This document shows, in pieces, positions 1-8,508 of a stretch of 64,000 nucleotides of DNA (the stretch's first letter is position 1; each line of letters opens with the position of its first letter). Under the pieces are notes generated by a model that did not search any database, was not told the origin of the DNA, and saw nothing but the letters and a program-made list of their open reading frames with translations. Made by a program: the position numbers and the translations under genes. The DNA lies in contig NZ_QGDU01000002.1 in NCBI RefSeq assembly GCF_003149045.1, positions 1-64,000 of the forward strand, written 5' to 3'. This DNA comes from Fibrobacter sp. UWR4 (lineage in GTDB: Bacteria > Fibrobacterota > Fibrobacteria > Fibrobacterales > Fibrobacteraceae).

Positions 1-52
1 ATTAAATTTTAGAAAATAGCCCATTTTTTGTTTAATTTAGGCGAAAGTCAAC

Positions 53-75
53 AAAAAAGGGTGGCGAAGCCACCC
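53..75 (-). terminator. hairpin with T-run on the minus strand
   Basis: Seven-base arms (59-65 and 69-75) close a small GAA/TTC loop, and six T follow when read on the minus strand. No minus-strand gene is visible to its right, so it may end antisense transcription or an unseen small RNA. Nothing else was recognised in bases 1-195. Confidence 0.35.
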
Positions 76-195
76 ACACATGTTGATGAAGAGCCTTTTT
101 TTATGGGTAATTAGATCAGGCCCCTGAAAAACAGAACCAAAAAACACCACCAATTTACCCATAACAACATTCAAAACATTTGATTTATAGGTAAA

Positions 196-1047
196 ATGCA
201 ACACCCTTACGCCATTATGTTCAATATCAAAGAAAATTTAGACGCAATCAACAAGCAAATCACCAAACTTTTGCAGCACCTTCCCAAAGTAAAACCCACG
301 TCCGGGACATTGAGAGTAGCCCACAACAAAGGTTGCCCGCAGTTTTACCACATGATCCAGAAAGGAGACACCAACGGGACATACATTCCAAAATCAGATG
401 CGGAACTCATTACGTCCTTAGCGCAAAAAGACTATAACGAAAAGTGTCAGCGCATCCTCAAAAAAATGCAGAAGCAAATCAATGCATTTTTAAGGAAATT
501 TCATCCAGAGGAATTCTCTGCGCTACATACGAAACTTGGGGTTCGTCGCGATTTCATTACCCCGCTGATTTTAACAGACGACGAATTCGCAGCGCAATGG
601 CAGGCCATCCCTTACACAGGAAAATCTATTTCAAGCGATGTGCCGCAACTCATCACCTCACGGGGAGAACATGTGCGATCAAAATCCGAATGTATCATTG
701 CAGATACGCTAACTCGCCTAGGCATTCCTTATCGCTACGAGGCTCCGCTCAAAATCGCCATCAGCGATAATCCAGATTCCAAAAGCAAGCGCAGCTCACT
801 AAAACACGCCGTCACTTTCCATCCGGACTTCACCTGCCTAAACAAGCGCACCCGCCAGGAATACGTCTGGGAACATTTCGGCATGATGGACAAACCAGAC
901 TACGCCCACAATGCGGTGGAAAAAGAACGTATATATGCAAGTGCGGGTTTTATCCCAGGCATAAATTTCATCGCCACCACCGAGACAACGGAACTTCCGT
1001 TGAACAGCAAACATGTTGAGCAACTAGCAAAAAAGCTTCTTCTATAA
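196..1047 (+). CDS. PD-(D/E)XK nuclease-like protein of unknown role
   Basis: A 283-residue protein with no signal peptide. The N-terminal half (about 10-110) is helical and lysine-rich. The C-terminal half carries a spaced pattern resembling a PD-(D/E)XK endonuclease core: RSKSE (Glu165), YEAPLKI (Glu182), HPDF (Asp211) and VWEHFGM (Glu226). The spacing of PD to E-x-x suits that fold, and a WEH-G motif in the last position is seen in small Vsr- or phage-type nucleases. The start at 196 is used; an ATG at 217 would lose only seven residues. It is an orphan gene, separated from the next gene by 90 bp. It could be a housekeeping-like nuclease or a leftover of a defence or mobile element; no partner is adjacent. 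The fold is an inference from motifs only. Confidence 0.6.
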   Translation: MQHPYAIMFNIKENLDAINKQITKLLQHLPKVKPTSGTLRVAHNKGCPQFYHMIQKGDTNGTYIPKSDAELITSLAQKDYNEKCQRILKKMQKQINAFLRKFHPEEFSALHTKLGVRRDFITPLILTDDEFAAQWQAIPYTGKSISSDVPQLITSRGEHVRSKSECIIADTLTRLGIPYRYEAPLKIAISDNPDSKSKRSSLKHAVTFHPDFTCLNKRTRQEYVWEHFGMMDKPDYAHNAVEKERIYASAGFIPGINFIATTETTELPLNSKHVEQLAKKLLL

Positions 1048-1137
1048 GGAGTCTCTCTCCTATTCAAGCGAACCTTTCAAATCTTCAAATCATAAAGTTC
1101 AATAAAATGTTTATTTCTAATTTTGTATATATACCTT

Positions 1138-2163
1138 ATGCGCCGTTTGATTTTCACAATTTTTTTTGCATTTGCAGTAGCGCTCTACGCCCAGAAGGAC
1201 AAAAGCCAAGCTGTTCTAAATGACAATTTAAATTGTCTACTGTTTGAAGACTGCAAAAACGCCAGTTCCGATTTGCAAGAAGCGCATAAACGCAAAGCCT
1301 TCTGCAAAGAAAATACGGTCCGCCTCAACATGCTTATTCTTGACGACTACTTCGTTGTAAGCCAGCAGGAAAATGGCAAACTCTATCCCGACACCATCGT
1401 AACGAAAATCTATTCCGCAGACGCCATCCGCGAACTTCCCCAGTGGGTCCGAGTTTACGGCGTAAAGCAAGCCTCTCCCGATTCGATTCTTAGCATTCTG
1501 AAAGGTATGTACCAGCAAAACAAAGGCAAATCGGATCGGGAAGAACTTCTTATCTCCTACCCGCTTCAGGACAAAAGCATCTACGAATACAAAAATTTTA
1601 TCAGCGCCATTAAGAAAATCGGTTACACCAAAATTCGCCTTGTAGGATTCAACAATGAATTTGATGCAGAAGTCTATAAAAAGCTTCAACTTCAAAAGTA
1701 TAGCGAAAAGCAAATTGAATCCTGGGAAAGTTCAAGAAATGAATGCAACAAAGATTGGCTGAGGATTGTCGAAAACAAACTCATGTATGGAAAGCGATTA
1801 AACTATCAAACCATTAGCGATCCCATCATAGAACCAGGTCATAGATCATTTGCAGGAGTCAAAGACATTCTTGTCAAACAGCAAAGAAAGCTCGTCGCAA
1901 TTCAAAAGAAATTCAAGAATAAACTATCCCAACTTAAGGATGTGAAAACTCCAGAACATCCCGATGCAGATGCGCAAATAAAAGTCACCCTTAAATTTAT
2001 CATCGCTCCCGAAGGAAACATTTCCAAGATGGAGATTATTTCTTCAAATTCCCAGAACGAAGAATTTGACCAGTGTGTTTTCGACGAAGTTTCTAAATGG
2101 ATTTTTGAAAAAGCGGAGCACCCCACAACATTGACTGTTCCCTTCAAATTTGACAAGGACTAA
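1138..2163 (+). CDS. secreted protein with TonB-C-like C-terminal domain
   Basis: About 341 residues from the ATG at 1138; a TTG at 1123 would only add five residues before the signal peptide MRRLIFTIFFAFAVALYA. The last 60 residues (VTLKFIIAPEGNISKMEI, then a cysteine and FEKAEHPTTLTVPFKF) match the TonB C-terminal / AgmX-PglI type beta-alpha-beta-beta domain, which usually binds outer-membrane transducers or assembles at the envelope. The middle (about 130-260) is charged and helical and shows no family I recognise. No TonB-type transmembrane anchor with a proline-rich stretch is present, so it is probably periplasmic rather than a real energy transducer. It stands first in a tight plus-strand set with the flavodoxin-like and HAD genes. 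Confidence 0.6.
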   Translation: MRRLIFTIFFAFAVALYAQKDKSQAVLNDNLNCLLFEDCKNASSDLQEAHKRKAFCKENTVRLNMLILDDYFVVSQQENGKLYPDTIVTKIYSADAIRELPQWVRVYGVKQASPDSILSILKGMYQQNKGKSDREELLISYPLQDKSIYEYKNFISAIKKIGYTKIRLVGFNNEFDAEVYKKLQLQKYSEKQIESWESSRNECNKDWLRIVENKLMYGKRLNYQTISDPIIEPGHRSFAGVKDILVKQQRKLVAIQKKFKNKLSQLKDVKTPEHPDADAQIKVTLKFIIAPEGNISKMEIISSNSQNEEFDQCVFDEVSKWIFEKAEHPTTLTVPFKFDKD

Positions 2164-2177
2164 AGAGGGCTTAAGCA

Positions 2178-2738
2178 ATGAGCAAAGTTTTAATTCTCGT
2201 AGGTAGTCCTCGCGTTCACGGCAACACGGAACTTCTGGCAAATGCTTTTGCGGAAGGAGTCCATCAGCAGCTTGATGAAGCAGGCAGGCCCCGTCACGAA
2301 GTGGAAATTCTAAATGTGGCGCGTATGAATATCGCCCACTGCACCGGTTGCAACACCTGCTTTACCCGTGAAGGCAACGCCTGCGCTCGCCGCGACGACA
2401 TGGACAAAGTATATGCAGCCCTTGCCCAGGCAGAAGTTCTTGTGATTGCCTCGCCGGTTTATTTCTACGGAATCAGTTCCCAGATGGCAGCCTGTATCGA
2501 CCGCCTGCACACGCCTCTGCGAAACACATTCCACATCCACAAGGCCTGCCTGCTGTTGTGCGGAGCGGCGGGACTTCCCAACATTTTTGACGCCATCACC
2601 ACCCAGTACGAAATGGCCCTGAAATTTTTTAATATTCAGGACTGCGGTCGCGTCCTGGTGCGAAACGTCAAGGACAAGGGAGACATTCTGAATACAGATG
2701 CACTTGAGTCCGCAAGAAAACTAGGCGCAAGTATTTAA
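2178..2738 (+). CDS. flavodoxin-fold NAD(P)H-dependent oxidoreductase
   Basis: A 186-residue flavodoxin-fold protein of the iron-sulfur flavoprotein / NADPH-dependent FMN reductase superfamily. The N-terminal strand and loop ILVGSPRVHGNTELLANAF is the FMN phosphate-binding motif. CTGCNTCF (Cys55, Cys58, Cys61), with a further cysteine at 69, is the compact cluster seen in iron-sulfur flavoproteins, and VIASPVYFYGISSQMAACID is the typical flavin ring contact loop. Its likely role is electron transfer or quinone/flavin reduction in an anaerobe. The gene starts 14 bp after the TonB-C-like gene and ends 2 bp before the HAD gene, so co-transcription is likely, although no shared pathway is obvious. 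Confidence 0.8.
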   Translation: MSKVLILVGSPRVHGNTELLANAFAEGVHQQLDEAGRPRHEVEILNVARMNIAHCTGCNTCFTREGNACARRDDMDKVYAALAQAEVLVIASPVYFYGISSQMAACIDRLHTPLRNTFHIHKACLLLCGAAGLPNIFDAITTQYEMALKFFNIQDCGRVLVRNVKDKGDILNTDALESARKLGASI

Positions 2739-2740
2739 AT

Positions 2741-3391
2741 ATGAAGTTCACGAATTACATCTTTGACTTAGGCGGTGTCATTCTAGACATCAACATGCAG
2801 AATGCGCTGGATGGTTTTAAAAATCTTGGAGTTCCCGAAGAGGAACTGCGGTTCGACGAAGGTCCCACAGCAAAGATAATGCAGGAATACCAGCTGGGGC
2901 GCCTGACCACCGAGGATTTCTGCGACGCCATTATTGCAAGAAGCATTGCCTCGACGAAACCAACCCGCCAGCAGATTGTCGACTCCTGGAATTCCATTTG
3001 TCTGAACATACCCCAGCGAAAGATTGATGCCCTACGTGTTTTAAAAACACAAGCTAATGTATTCCTGCTGAGTAATACCAACGAACTTCACTGGAAATAT
3101 TGTCTGGATCATTGGTTTAATGTTGGCAAGGGAGTCTACGGTCCCAATAACTTGAACGACTGTTTCCATCACGTTTTCCTCAGTCAGGAAATGCACCTGG
3201 AAAAGCCCGATCCGGAAATTTTCATTCGTACATTCCAGAAAATATTTACCTTAACGACCAGCGACCTTCCTAATGCGGAAAACACCGTTTTTCTAGACGA
3301 CAACAAGGCGAATATTTACGCAGCAGCATCCTGCGGTATCAGCACAATCCACGTCACCCCCGAGTACAACTGGGTCACAAATTTAATCTAG
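2741..3391 (+). CDS. HAD-IA family phosphatase, YihX-like
   Basis: A 216-residue haloacid dehalogenase-superfamily protein. Motif I is YIFDLGGVILDI with nucleophile Asp9; the FDLGxV form is that of YihX-type sugar-phosphate phosphatases and epoxide-hydrolase N-domains rather than the DxD form. Motif II is FLLSNTNE (about 105-112), motif III the lysine in LEKPDPEIF, and motif IV FLDDNKANI. The region between motifs I and II is a small helical cap, giving subfamily IA. A sugar or nucleotide monophosphate is the probable substrate, but the exact one cannot be read from sequence. The start lies 2 bp after the preceding stop, so translation is probably coupled. Confidence 0.82.
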   Translation: MKFTNYIFDLGGVILDINMQNALDGFKNLGVPEEELRFDEGPTAKIMQEYQLGRLTTEDFCDAIIARSIASTKPTRQQIVDSWNSICLNIPQRKIDALRVLKTQANVFLLSNTNELHWKYCLDHWFNVGKGVYGPNNLNDCFHHVFLSQEMHLEKPDPEIFIRTFQKIFTLTTSDLPNAENTVFLDDNKANIYAAASCGISTIHVTPEYNWVTNLI

Positions 3392-3408
3392 ACATTCCCG
3401 ATTTATTT

Positions 3409-4068
3409 TTACCACCGGACAACTGGGGTGAAGGCAACAATATCACCAATCAAAGCACGAGTTGCATAATCCCAGTCGCTACCAGTTACCTCAATCGATC
3501 TCAGGGAGGCCTTACCTTCCTTTACACCATAAGCAAGAATCTTCCCGGTCTTTGCATCATAGAATGCATACCTGGCTTTAGCCTTAAAGAAATTATATGC
3601 AGAGACACCACTATACGGAGTAGTCTGCATAGCCATAGAAGCCTGATTGCCCTGAACAGTCATGTATTCCTCTGATTCACAACCAAACCAGATATTACTC
3701 AGCACAAGATAAACATCGGCTCCATTCATACTTGCATAAGCGGGAGCTTCAAAATCCTTTTCCCCCAGCTTTACAATCTGAACGGACAAAGCGCTTGCAT
3801 CCACAAGTTCTATGGATGTCTTGACTTTTTTTCTAGACTCCTCATCCATCTTTTCGGTTACAACATTTTCAAACCACTTGCCGAGATTATCCTTATATTC
3901 AGGCAAGCCATCCGTCAATTGTTGTGGATTACTGATTGTTGGATTCACATACACAACCTTCACACTTGTAGGTTGTTCAGTCCAGGAAGAATCCTTGAAA
4001 TAAGTGGGAGCAGCACAGCCCCAGAGCAATAAAGAAATTGCAATTACAGAAATAATTGACTTAAGCAT
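3409..4068 (-). CDS. lipoprotein of unknown function
   Basis: 219 residues from the ATG at 4068, which has a good GGGAGG ribosome site; an upstream in-frame extension to 4242 lacks these features and overlaps the divergent gene at 4128. The N-terminus MLKSIISVIAISLLLWGC is a lipoprotein signal with the lipobox LLWGC. The mature part (about 30-219) has the look of a small alpha/beta envelope lipoprotein with ISNPQQLTDGLP, GADVYLVLSNIWFGCES and a closing DIVAFTPVVRW, broadly like GNA1162-type lipoproteins, but I cannot assign a family safely. It stands alone, divergent from the RNase H-like gene. Confidence 0.7.
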   Translation of the reverse strand: MLKSIISVIAISLLLWGCAAPTYFKDSSWTEQPTSVKVVYVNPTISNPQQLTDGLPEYKDNLGKWFENVVTEKMDEESRKKVKTSIELVDASALSVQIVKLGEKDFEAPAYASMNGADVYLVLSNIWFGCESEEYMTVQGNQASMAMQTTPYSGVSAYNFFKAKARYAFYDAKTGKILAYGVKEGKASLRSIEVTGSDWDYATRALIGDIVAFTPVVRW

Positions 4069-4127
4069 TCTAACCTCCCAAATGTAATGCGATTCCAAAT
4101 CTAACAATAAAAGACTAAATTTGCCTT

Positions 4128-4523
4128 GTGAAATTCGAGAAAGACTCTCTCTACATCTGGGTAGGCGGCAGTTGCGACTACGGCCATAAGGAGCGTGCCG
4201 GCGGTGGAGCCTACATCGCTCAGCAATACGATACCGAATCAAAAAATAGTGACGACGGTAAAATCGTGGACACCTTTACCTGTGCAGAATTCAACACTAC
4301 AGAATTCAAGATGATCTTTACCGCCATGGATCATGCGGTCCAGAAATTCTCAAATCAAAGAATCGTCTTTCTGTCCAACGTCCAGTACATTATGAACTAT
4401 GAAAAACGAGACCTTGTGGACTTGAAGGTTCTCCCCTACCACAGGTTCGAACAACAAAAAGAAGTTCACGACATGGCAAGCAACGCCATGCGGGAACTGC
4501 GCAACAAAAAGCAACAACAATAA
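4128..4523 (+). CDS. RNase H-fold-like protein with missing catalytic residues
   Basis: 131 residues. The order of elements follows ribonuclease HI: a first strand ending in GGSCDYGHKERAGGGAY, where RNase HI has the DGS...GGxG motif; an acidic helix start AEFNTTEFKMIFTAMDHAV, equivalent to TTNNRxELxA; a strand and turn VFLSNVQYIM, equivalent to the TDSxYV motif; and a final helix HDMASNAMREL. The first catalytic aspartate is replaced by glycine and the third by serine/asparagine; only the middle glutamate and a late aspartate remain. It is therefore probably a non-catalytic RNase H-fold protein, perhaps nucleic-acid binding. It is convergent with guaB, sharing a terminator, and the 59 bp between it and the lipoprotein gene must hold two promoters. 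Confidence 0.55.
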   Translation: MKFEKDSLYIWVGGSCDYGHKERAGGGAYIAQQYDTESKNSDDGKIVDTFTCAEFNTTEFKMIFTAMDHAVQKFSNQRIVFLSNVQYIMNYEKRDLVDLKVLPYHRFEQQKEVHDMASNAMRELRNKKQQQ

Positions 4524-4526
4524 TTT

Positions 4527-4570
4527 CAAAAAAAATCCCGCGGCAGCGATTACTGCAGCGGGATTTTTCA
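4527..4570. terminator. bidirectional intrinsic terminator
   Basis: ATCCCGC (4535-4541) pairs with GCGGGAT (4558-4564), with an inner GCAG/CTGC pairing, an A-run on the left and a T-run on the right. It serves the plus gene ending at 4523 and the guaB operon ending at 4645. Confidence 0.85.
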
Positions 4571-4644
4571 TAAAGCGGAGCCTCTCACATCCCTACGTTT
4601 GGGAAAGGAGGATCTTAAGGGGGGCGGAGCCTCCCTTTGTCTCA

Positions 4645-6108
<1,464 letters not shown>

Positions 6109-6140
6109 TCATTCTATTTTGCAAAGGAAATATAGAAAAT

Positions 6141-6692
6141 TTATTTTCCGTTGTATCGTTCCATGCATTTTTCCATACCGAACTTAAAGTAGCATTCCAC
6201 CAGGGGTTTTACCTTTTCAAGAGCTTCGTCAAAAGCAGGGCGGTCTTCTGGAGGGAACTTAGCCAACACCCAGTTGGAAAGGTCAAACTTGGGCGGGCAC
6301 TTGCCCACCCCGAAACGAATTCTCGGGAACTTGTCGCCAATCTTTTCGATAATGTTACGGAGACCGTTCTGACCGCCATGGCTACCATTGGCTCGACAAC
6401 GGATACGGCCCACGTCAAGATTAATATCATCGCTAAAAACAAGAATTTGTTCGGGCTTGATCTTGTACCAGGTCATGAGAGCCTGGACTGATTCACCAGA
6501 CAAATTCATATAGGTCTGTGGTTTGGCAAGCAGACATTCCTGACCACCAATGACGACTTTCTGGGTCAAGGCCTTGTGTTCTGATTTCCAGTCATCGGAA
6601 TTAGCCAGTTTTTCTACAGCCATGAAACCAGCATTATGATGCGTATTGGAATACTGTGTTCCGGGATTACCAAGACCGACAATCAAATACAT
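6141..6692 (-). CDS. pth: peptidyl-tRNA hydrolase
   Basis: A 183-residue cytoplasmic enzyme that frees tRNA from peptidyl-tRNAs dropped by stalled ribosomes. The start MYLIVGLGNPGTQYSNTHHN contains the signature GLGNPG and the catalytic histidine (His19) in the THHNAG context. FSDDINLDVGRIR holds the conserved aspartate, and GSHGGQNGLRNI is the substrate-binding loop. FPRIRFGVGKCP and the acidic C-terminal helix complete the fold. Length is typical (the E. coli enzyme has 194 residues). It lies 28 bp downstream of the thioredoxin-like gene and 41 bp upstream of guaB. Confidence 0.97.
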   Translation of the reverse strand: MYLIVGLGNPGTQYSNTHHNAGFMAVEKLANSDDWKSEHKALTQKVVIGGQECLLAKPQTYMNLSGESVQALMTWYKIKPEQILVFSDDINLDVGRIRCRANGSHGGQNGLRNIIEKIGDKFPRIRFGVGKCPPKFDLSNWVLAKFPPEDRPAFDEALEKVKPLVECYFKFGMEKCMERYNGK

Positions 6693-6720
6693 ATAAACCT
6701 TCTTTTAAAAATCCTTATAA

Positions 6721-7266
6721 TCATTGCCACAGGACGTCCGGCCAATCGGACCCTTCCTGTCCCAAAAGTTTCAGAGGTTTCATTTTTTCGTCCACCACCA
6801 GCGTCTTAGGAAGTGCAATTTCACCAGACTTTTCCACAAGTCCAAATCCTTCTGTCATTACCTTGAACGGATCGATAACCAACTTAAACGTTCCTGCGTC
6901 AATGCTATTTATCCAGGAGCGAATTTTTCTCTCTTCAAGTTCACGGACTCCGACATTCACTAGGATTACGTTAACGTTATGCTCCTTCAGTTTCGCCTTG
7001 GATTGGGCAAGTCGTTTAATCCCGATCTTACAGGGATTACACCAAGTAGCAAAAAACACAAGGGCCGTTCGTTCCGCCTTCGCCGCCTCCCTGGCAAGGA
7101 AAACCTTGGTAAAGGGAGAACTCATATCGTTGATCTCACGGACTGCAAACCACGGTAATGAATCCGCAATGGCACTAGGCAGTTTCAGTTCAACAGAGGG
7201 AACATCCTCCGCTCCAAAGGAAAATGCGGCAAAAGCCAGGGTCAAAATACAAAACAGTTTTCTCAT
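6721..7266 (-). CDS. secreted TlpA-like thioredoxin-fold protein
   Basis: 181 residues with signal peptide MRKLFCILTLAFAAFSFGA. The thioredoxin motif is FFATWCNPCKIGIKRL with Cys76 and Cys79, followed by a TlpA/ResA-like sequence (LVNVGVRELEERKIRSWINS, then FGLVEKSGEIALPKTLVVD with the cis-proline before TLVVD). It should act as a periplasmic thiol reductase or, less likely, a cytochrome c maturation factor. Its start codon overlaps the stop of the LPP20-like lipoprotein by 4 bp (ATGA), so the two are translationally coupled and may work on the same envelope protein. A CcsBA homologue exists at 58.7 kb but is not linked. Confidence 0.85.
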   Translation of the reverse strand: MRKLFCILTLAFAAFSFGAEDVPSVELKLPSAIADSLPWFAVREINDMSSPFTKVFLAREAAKAERTALVFFATWCNPCKIGIKRLAQSKAKLKEHNVNVILVNVGVRELEERKIRSWINSIDAGTFKLVIDPFKVMTEGFGLVEKSGEIALPKTLVVDEKMKPLKLLGQEGSDWPDVLWQ

Positions 7267-8285
7267 TTAACGTCCCACTGGTCAAGGACCTTTGCCCACA
7301 AAACAAACCATTCACCATCAGCAATGTTCTGAACAAGACGACCAACAGCCTCATCCTTACCATACTTACCGGTCCCCTTAACCATCGTTTTCTGGACAAA
7401 ATAACCCTCACCAGAGCAGGAAGTTCCAGTCAGAGTAAGCATTGTAGAACAAGTTGTTCCGAAACTTCCATCCTTGCAATCAGGTTCAGTCGTATTTACA
7501 GAAAGAAGAACTCCTCCCTGACATACACCGGCAACCACATGATACTTCTGGGAAATACGGGCAAACACCGACACAGCCTTTTCATCCTGACTGGAGGCAT
7601 TGTAATAGAAGGCATAGCGGGACTTGAACTGACGATACCTTTCCATCAAGGAGGCGTAAGCTTCTTCCCCACGATTTTCATGAGGATAGCTAAAACTTTC
7701 CAGGACATTCTTATTTCCCTGCAGGCGGGTATACACATCCTGAGTGTTCTTAAACGCCTCCATCTTTTTCAAGGGATGTTCCGTTCCATCATATTCAGCA
7801 ACCTTTAAAAGGACAGAATCCTGAAGCAAATTGAATCTCTGGACGAAAGGGCTCATAGCATCTTCTATGGACATACAAGTCACTACGCCAACCTCGCCTT
7901 CGCTTTCCTGAAATCCAACCACCCGAGCATCCTGGGCATTCTCTAATCGGGAAAACACCTTGGAATCAATTACGTAACTGGAGCTGACAGACTCCGTTCC
8001 ATTTCCGTCTTCCGTTTGAACACGCTTTAGATTGGAACTGGACTCCACTGTAGACTGAATGCGATTTGCAATCTGTCTCTGTGCGGACAGCAAGGCCTCG
8101 TCACGAGAAGGTCCAAAACCTTCCCCGCGAATGTATCCCCGATCATCGGGACAGACGAAACTATTTAAGGAAATTTTCTTTACAGGCGATTGAGCAACTG
8201 CAGGTTCGACATCCGAATTACTCCCTGCGCAAGCGGAGAGCATGACCATCGTAGATAGCAGAAAGAATTCCTTAACAAAATTCAT
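7263..8285 (-). CDS. LPP20-like lipoprotein
   Basis: 340 residues with a lipoprotein signal MNFVKEFFLLSTMVMLSAC (lipobox LSAC). The segment following about residue 50 (YIRGEGFGPSRDEALLSA, then QRQIANRIQSTVESS) has the pattern of the LPP20/LPOB-type domain, in which a GxGxS-x-A-x-A helix precedes a sheet; ARVVGFQESEGEVGVVTCMS continues it. The second half (about 180-340) is not recognised; it contains five cysteines in a stretch ending near TLTGTSCSGEGYFVQ, suggesting disulfides. The partner downstream is a TlpA-like thioredoxin overlapping by 4 bp, which would be consistent with a disulfide-containing substrate. A 223-bp gap with the htpG terminator separates it from htpG. Confidence 0.7.
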   Translation of the reverse strand: MNFVKEFFLLSTMVMLSACAGSNSDVEPAVAQSPVKKISLNSFVCPDDRGYIRGEGFGPSRDEALLSAQRQIANRIQSTVESSSNLKRVQTEDGNGTESVSSSYVIDSKVFSRLENAQDARVVGFQESEGEVGVVTCMSIEDAMSPFVQRFNLLQDSVLLKVAEYDGTEHPLKKMEAFKNTQDVYTRLQGNKNVLESFSYPHENRGEEAYASLMERYRQFKSRYAFYYNASSQDEKAVSVFARISQKYHVVAGVCQGGVLLSVNTTEPDCKDGSFGTTCSTMLTLTGTSCSGEGYFVQKTMVKGTGKYGKDEAVGRLVQNIADGEWFVLWAKVLDQWDVK

Positions 8286-8413
8286 GTATCAAAAACCTTT
8301 TTTACAGAGCATCTGAAACAAAAATAGAACTTTTAAACGAAAGCATATATTTTTTTGGTTCAAAATCACAGCACTTGTAAAATTCTTCAAGTAACAAGCG
8401 CTTGTATTAAAAA

Positions 8414-8445
8414 CAAAAATCCTGCGAGTTCATCGCAGAATTTTT
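8414..8445 (-). terminator. intrinsic terminator of htpG
   Basis: CTGCGA (8422-8427) and TCGCAG (8433-8438) with A-rich left and T-rich right flanks form a short symmetric hairpin about 65 bp beyond the htpG stop. Confidence 0.65.
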
Positions 8446-8467
8446 GCATAAGGAAGTTTCGTCACAG

Positions 8468-8501
8468 GATCCTTCGAAGCCATTCGGCTTCTCAGGATGA
8501 C
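8468..8501. repeat. GATCCTTC...CAGGATGAC intergenic repeat, copy 1
   Basis: GATCCTTC, a small GAAGCC/GGCTTC hairpin, then CAGGATGAC. The same bracket occurs at 27753-27777 with a different centre, and the hairpin at 32673-32713 ends in the related GAATGACG. It lies between the htpG stop and its terminator. Confidence 0.6.
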
Positions 8502-8508
8502 GTCCAAC

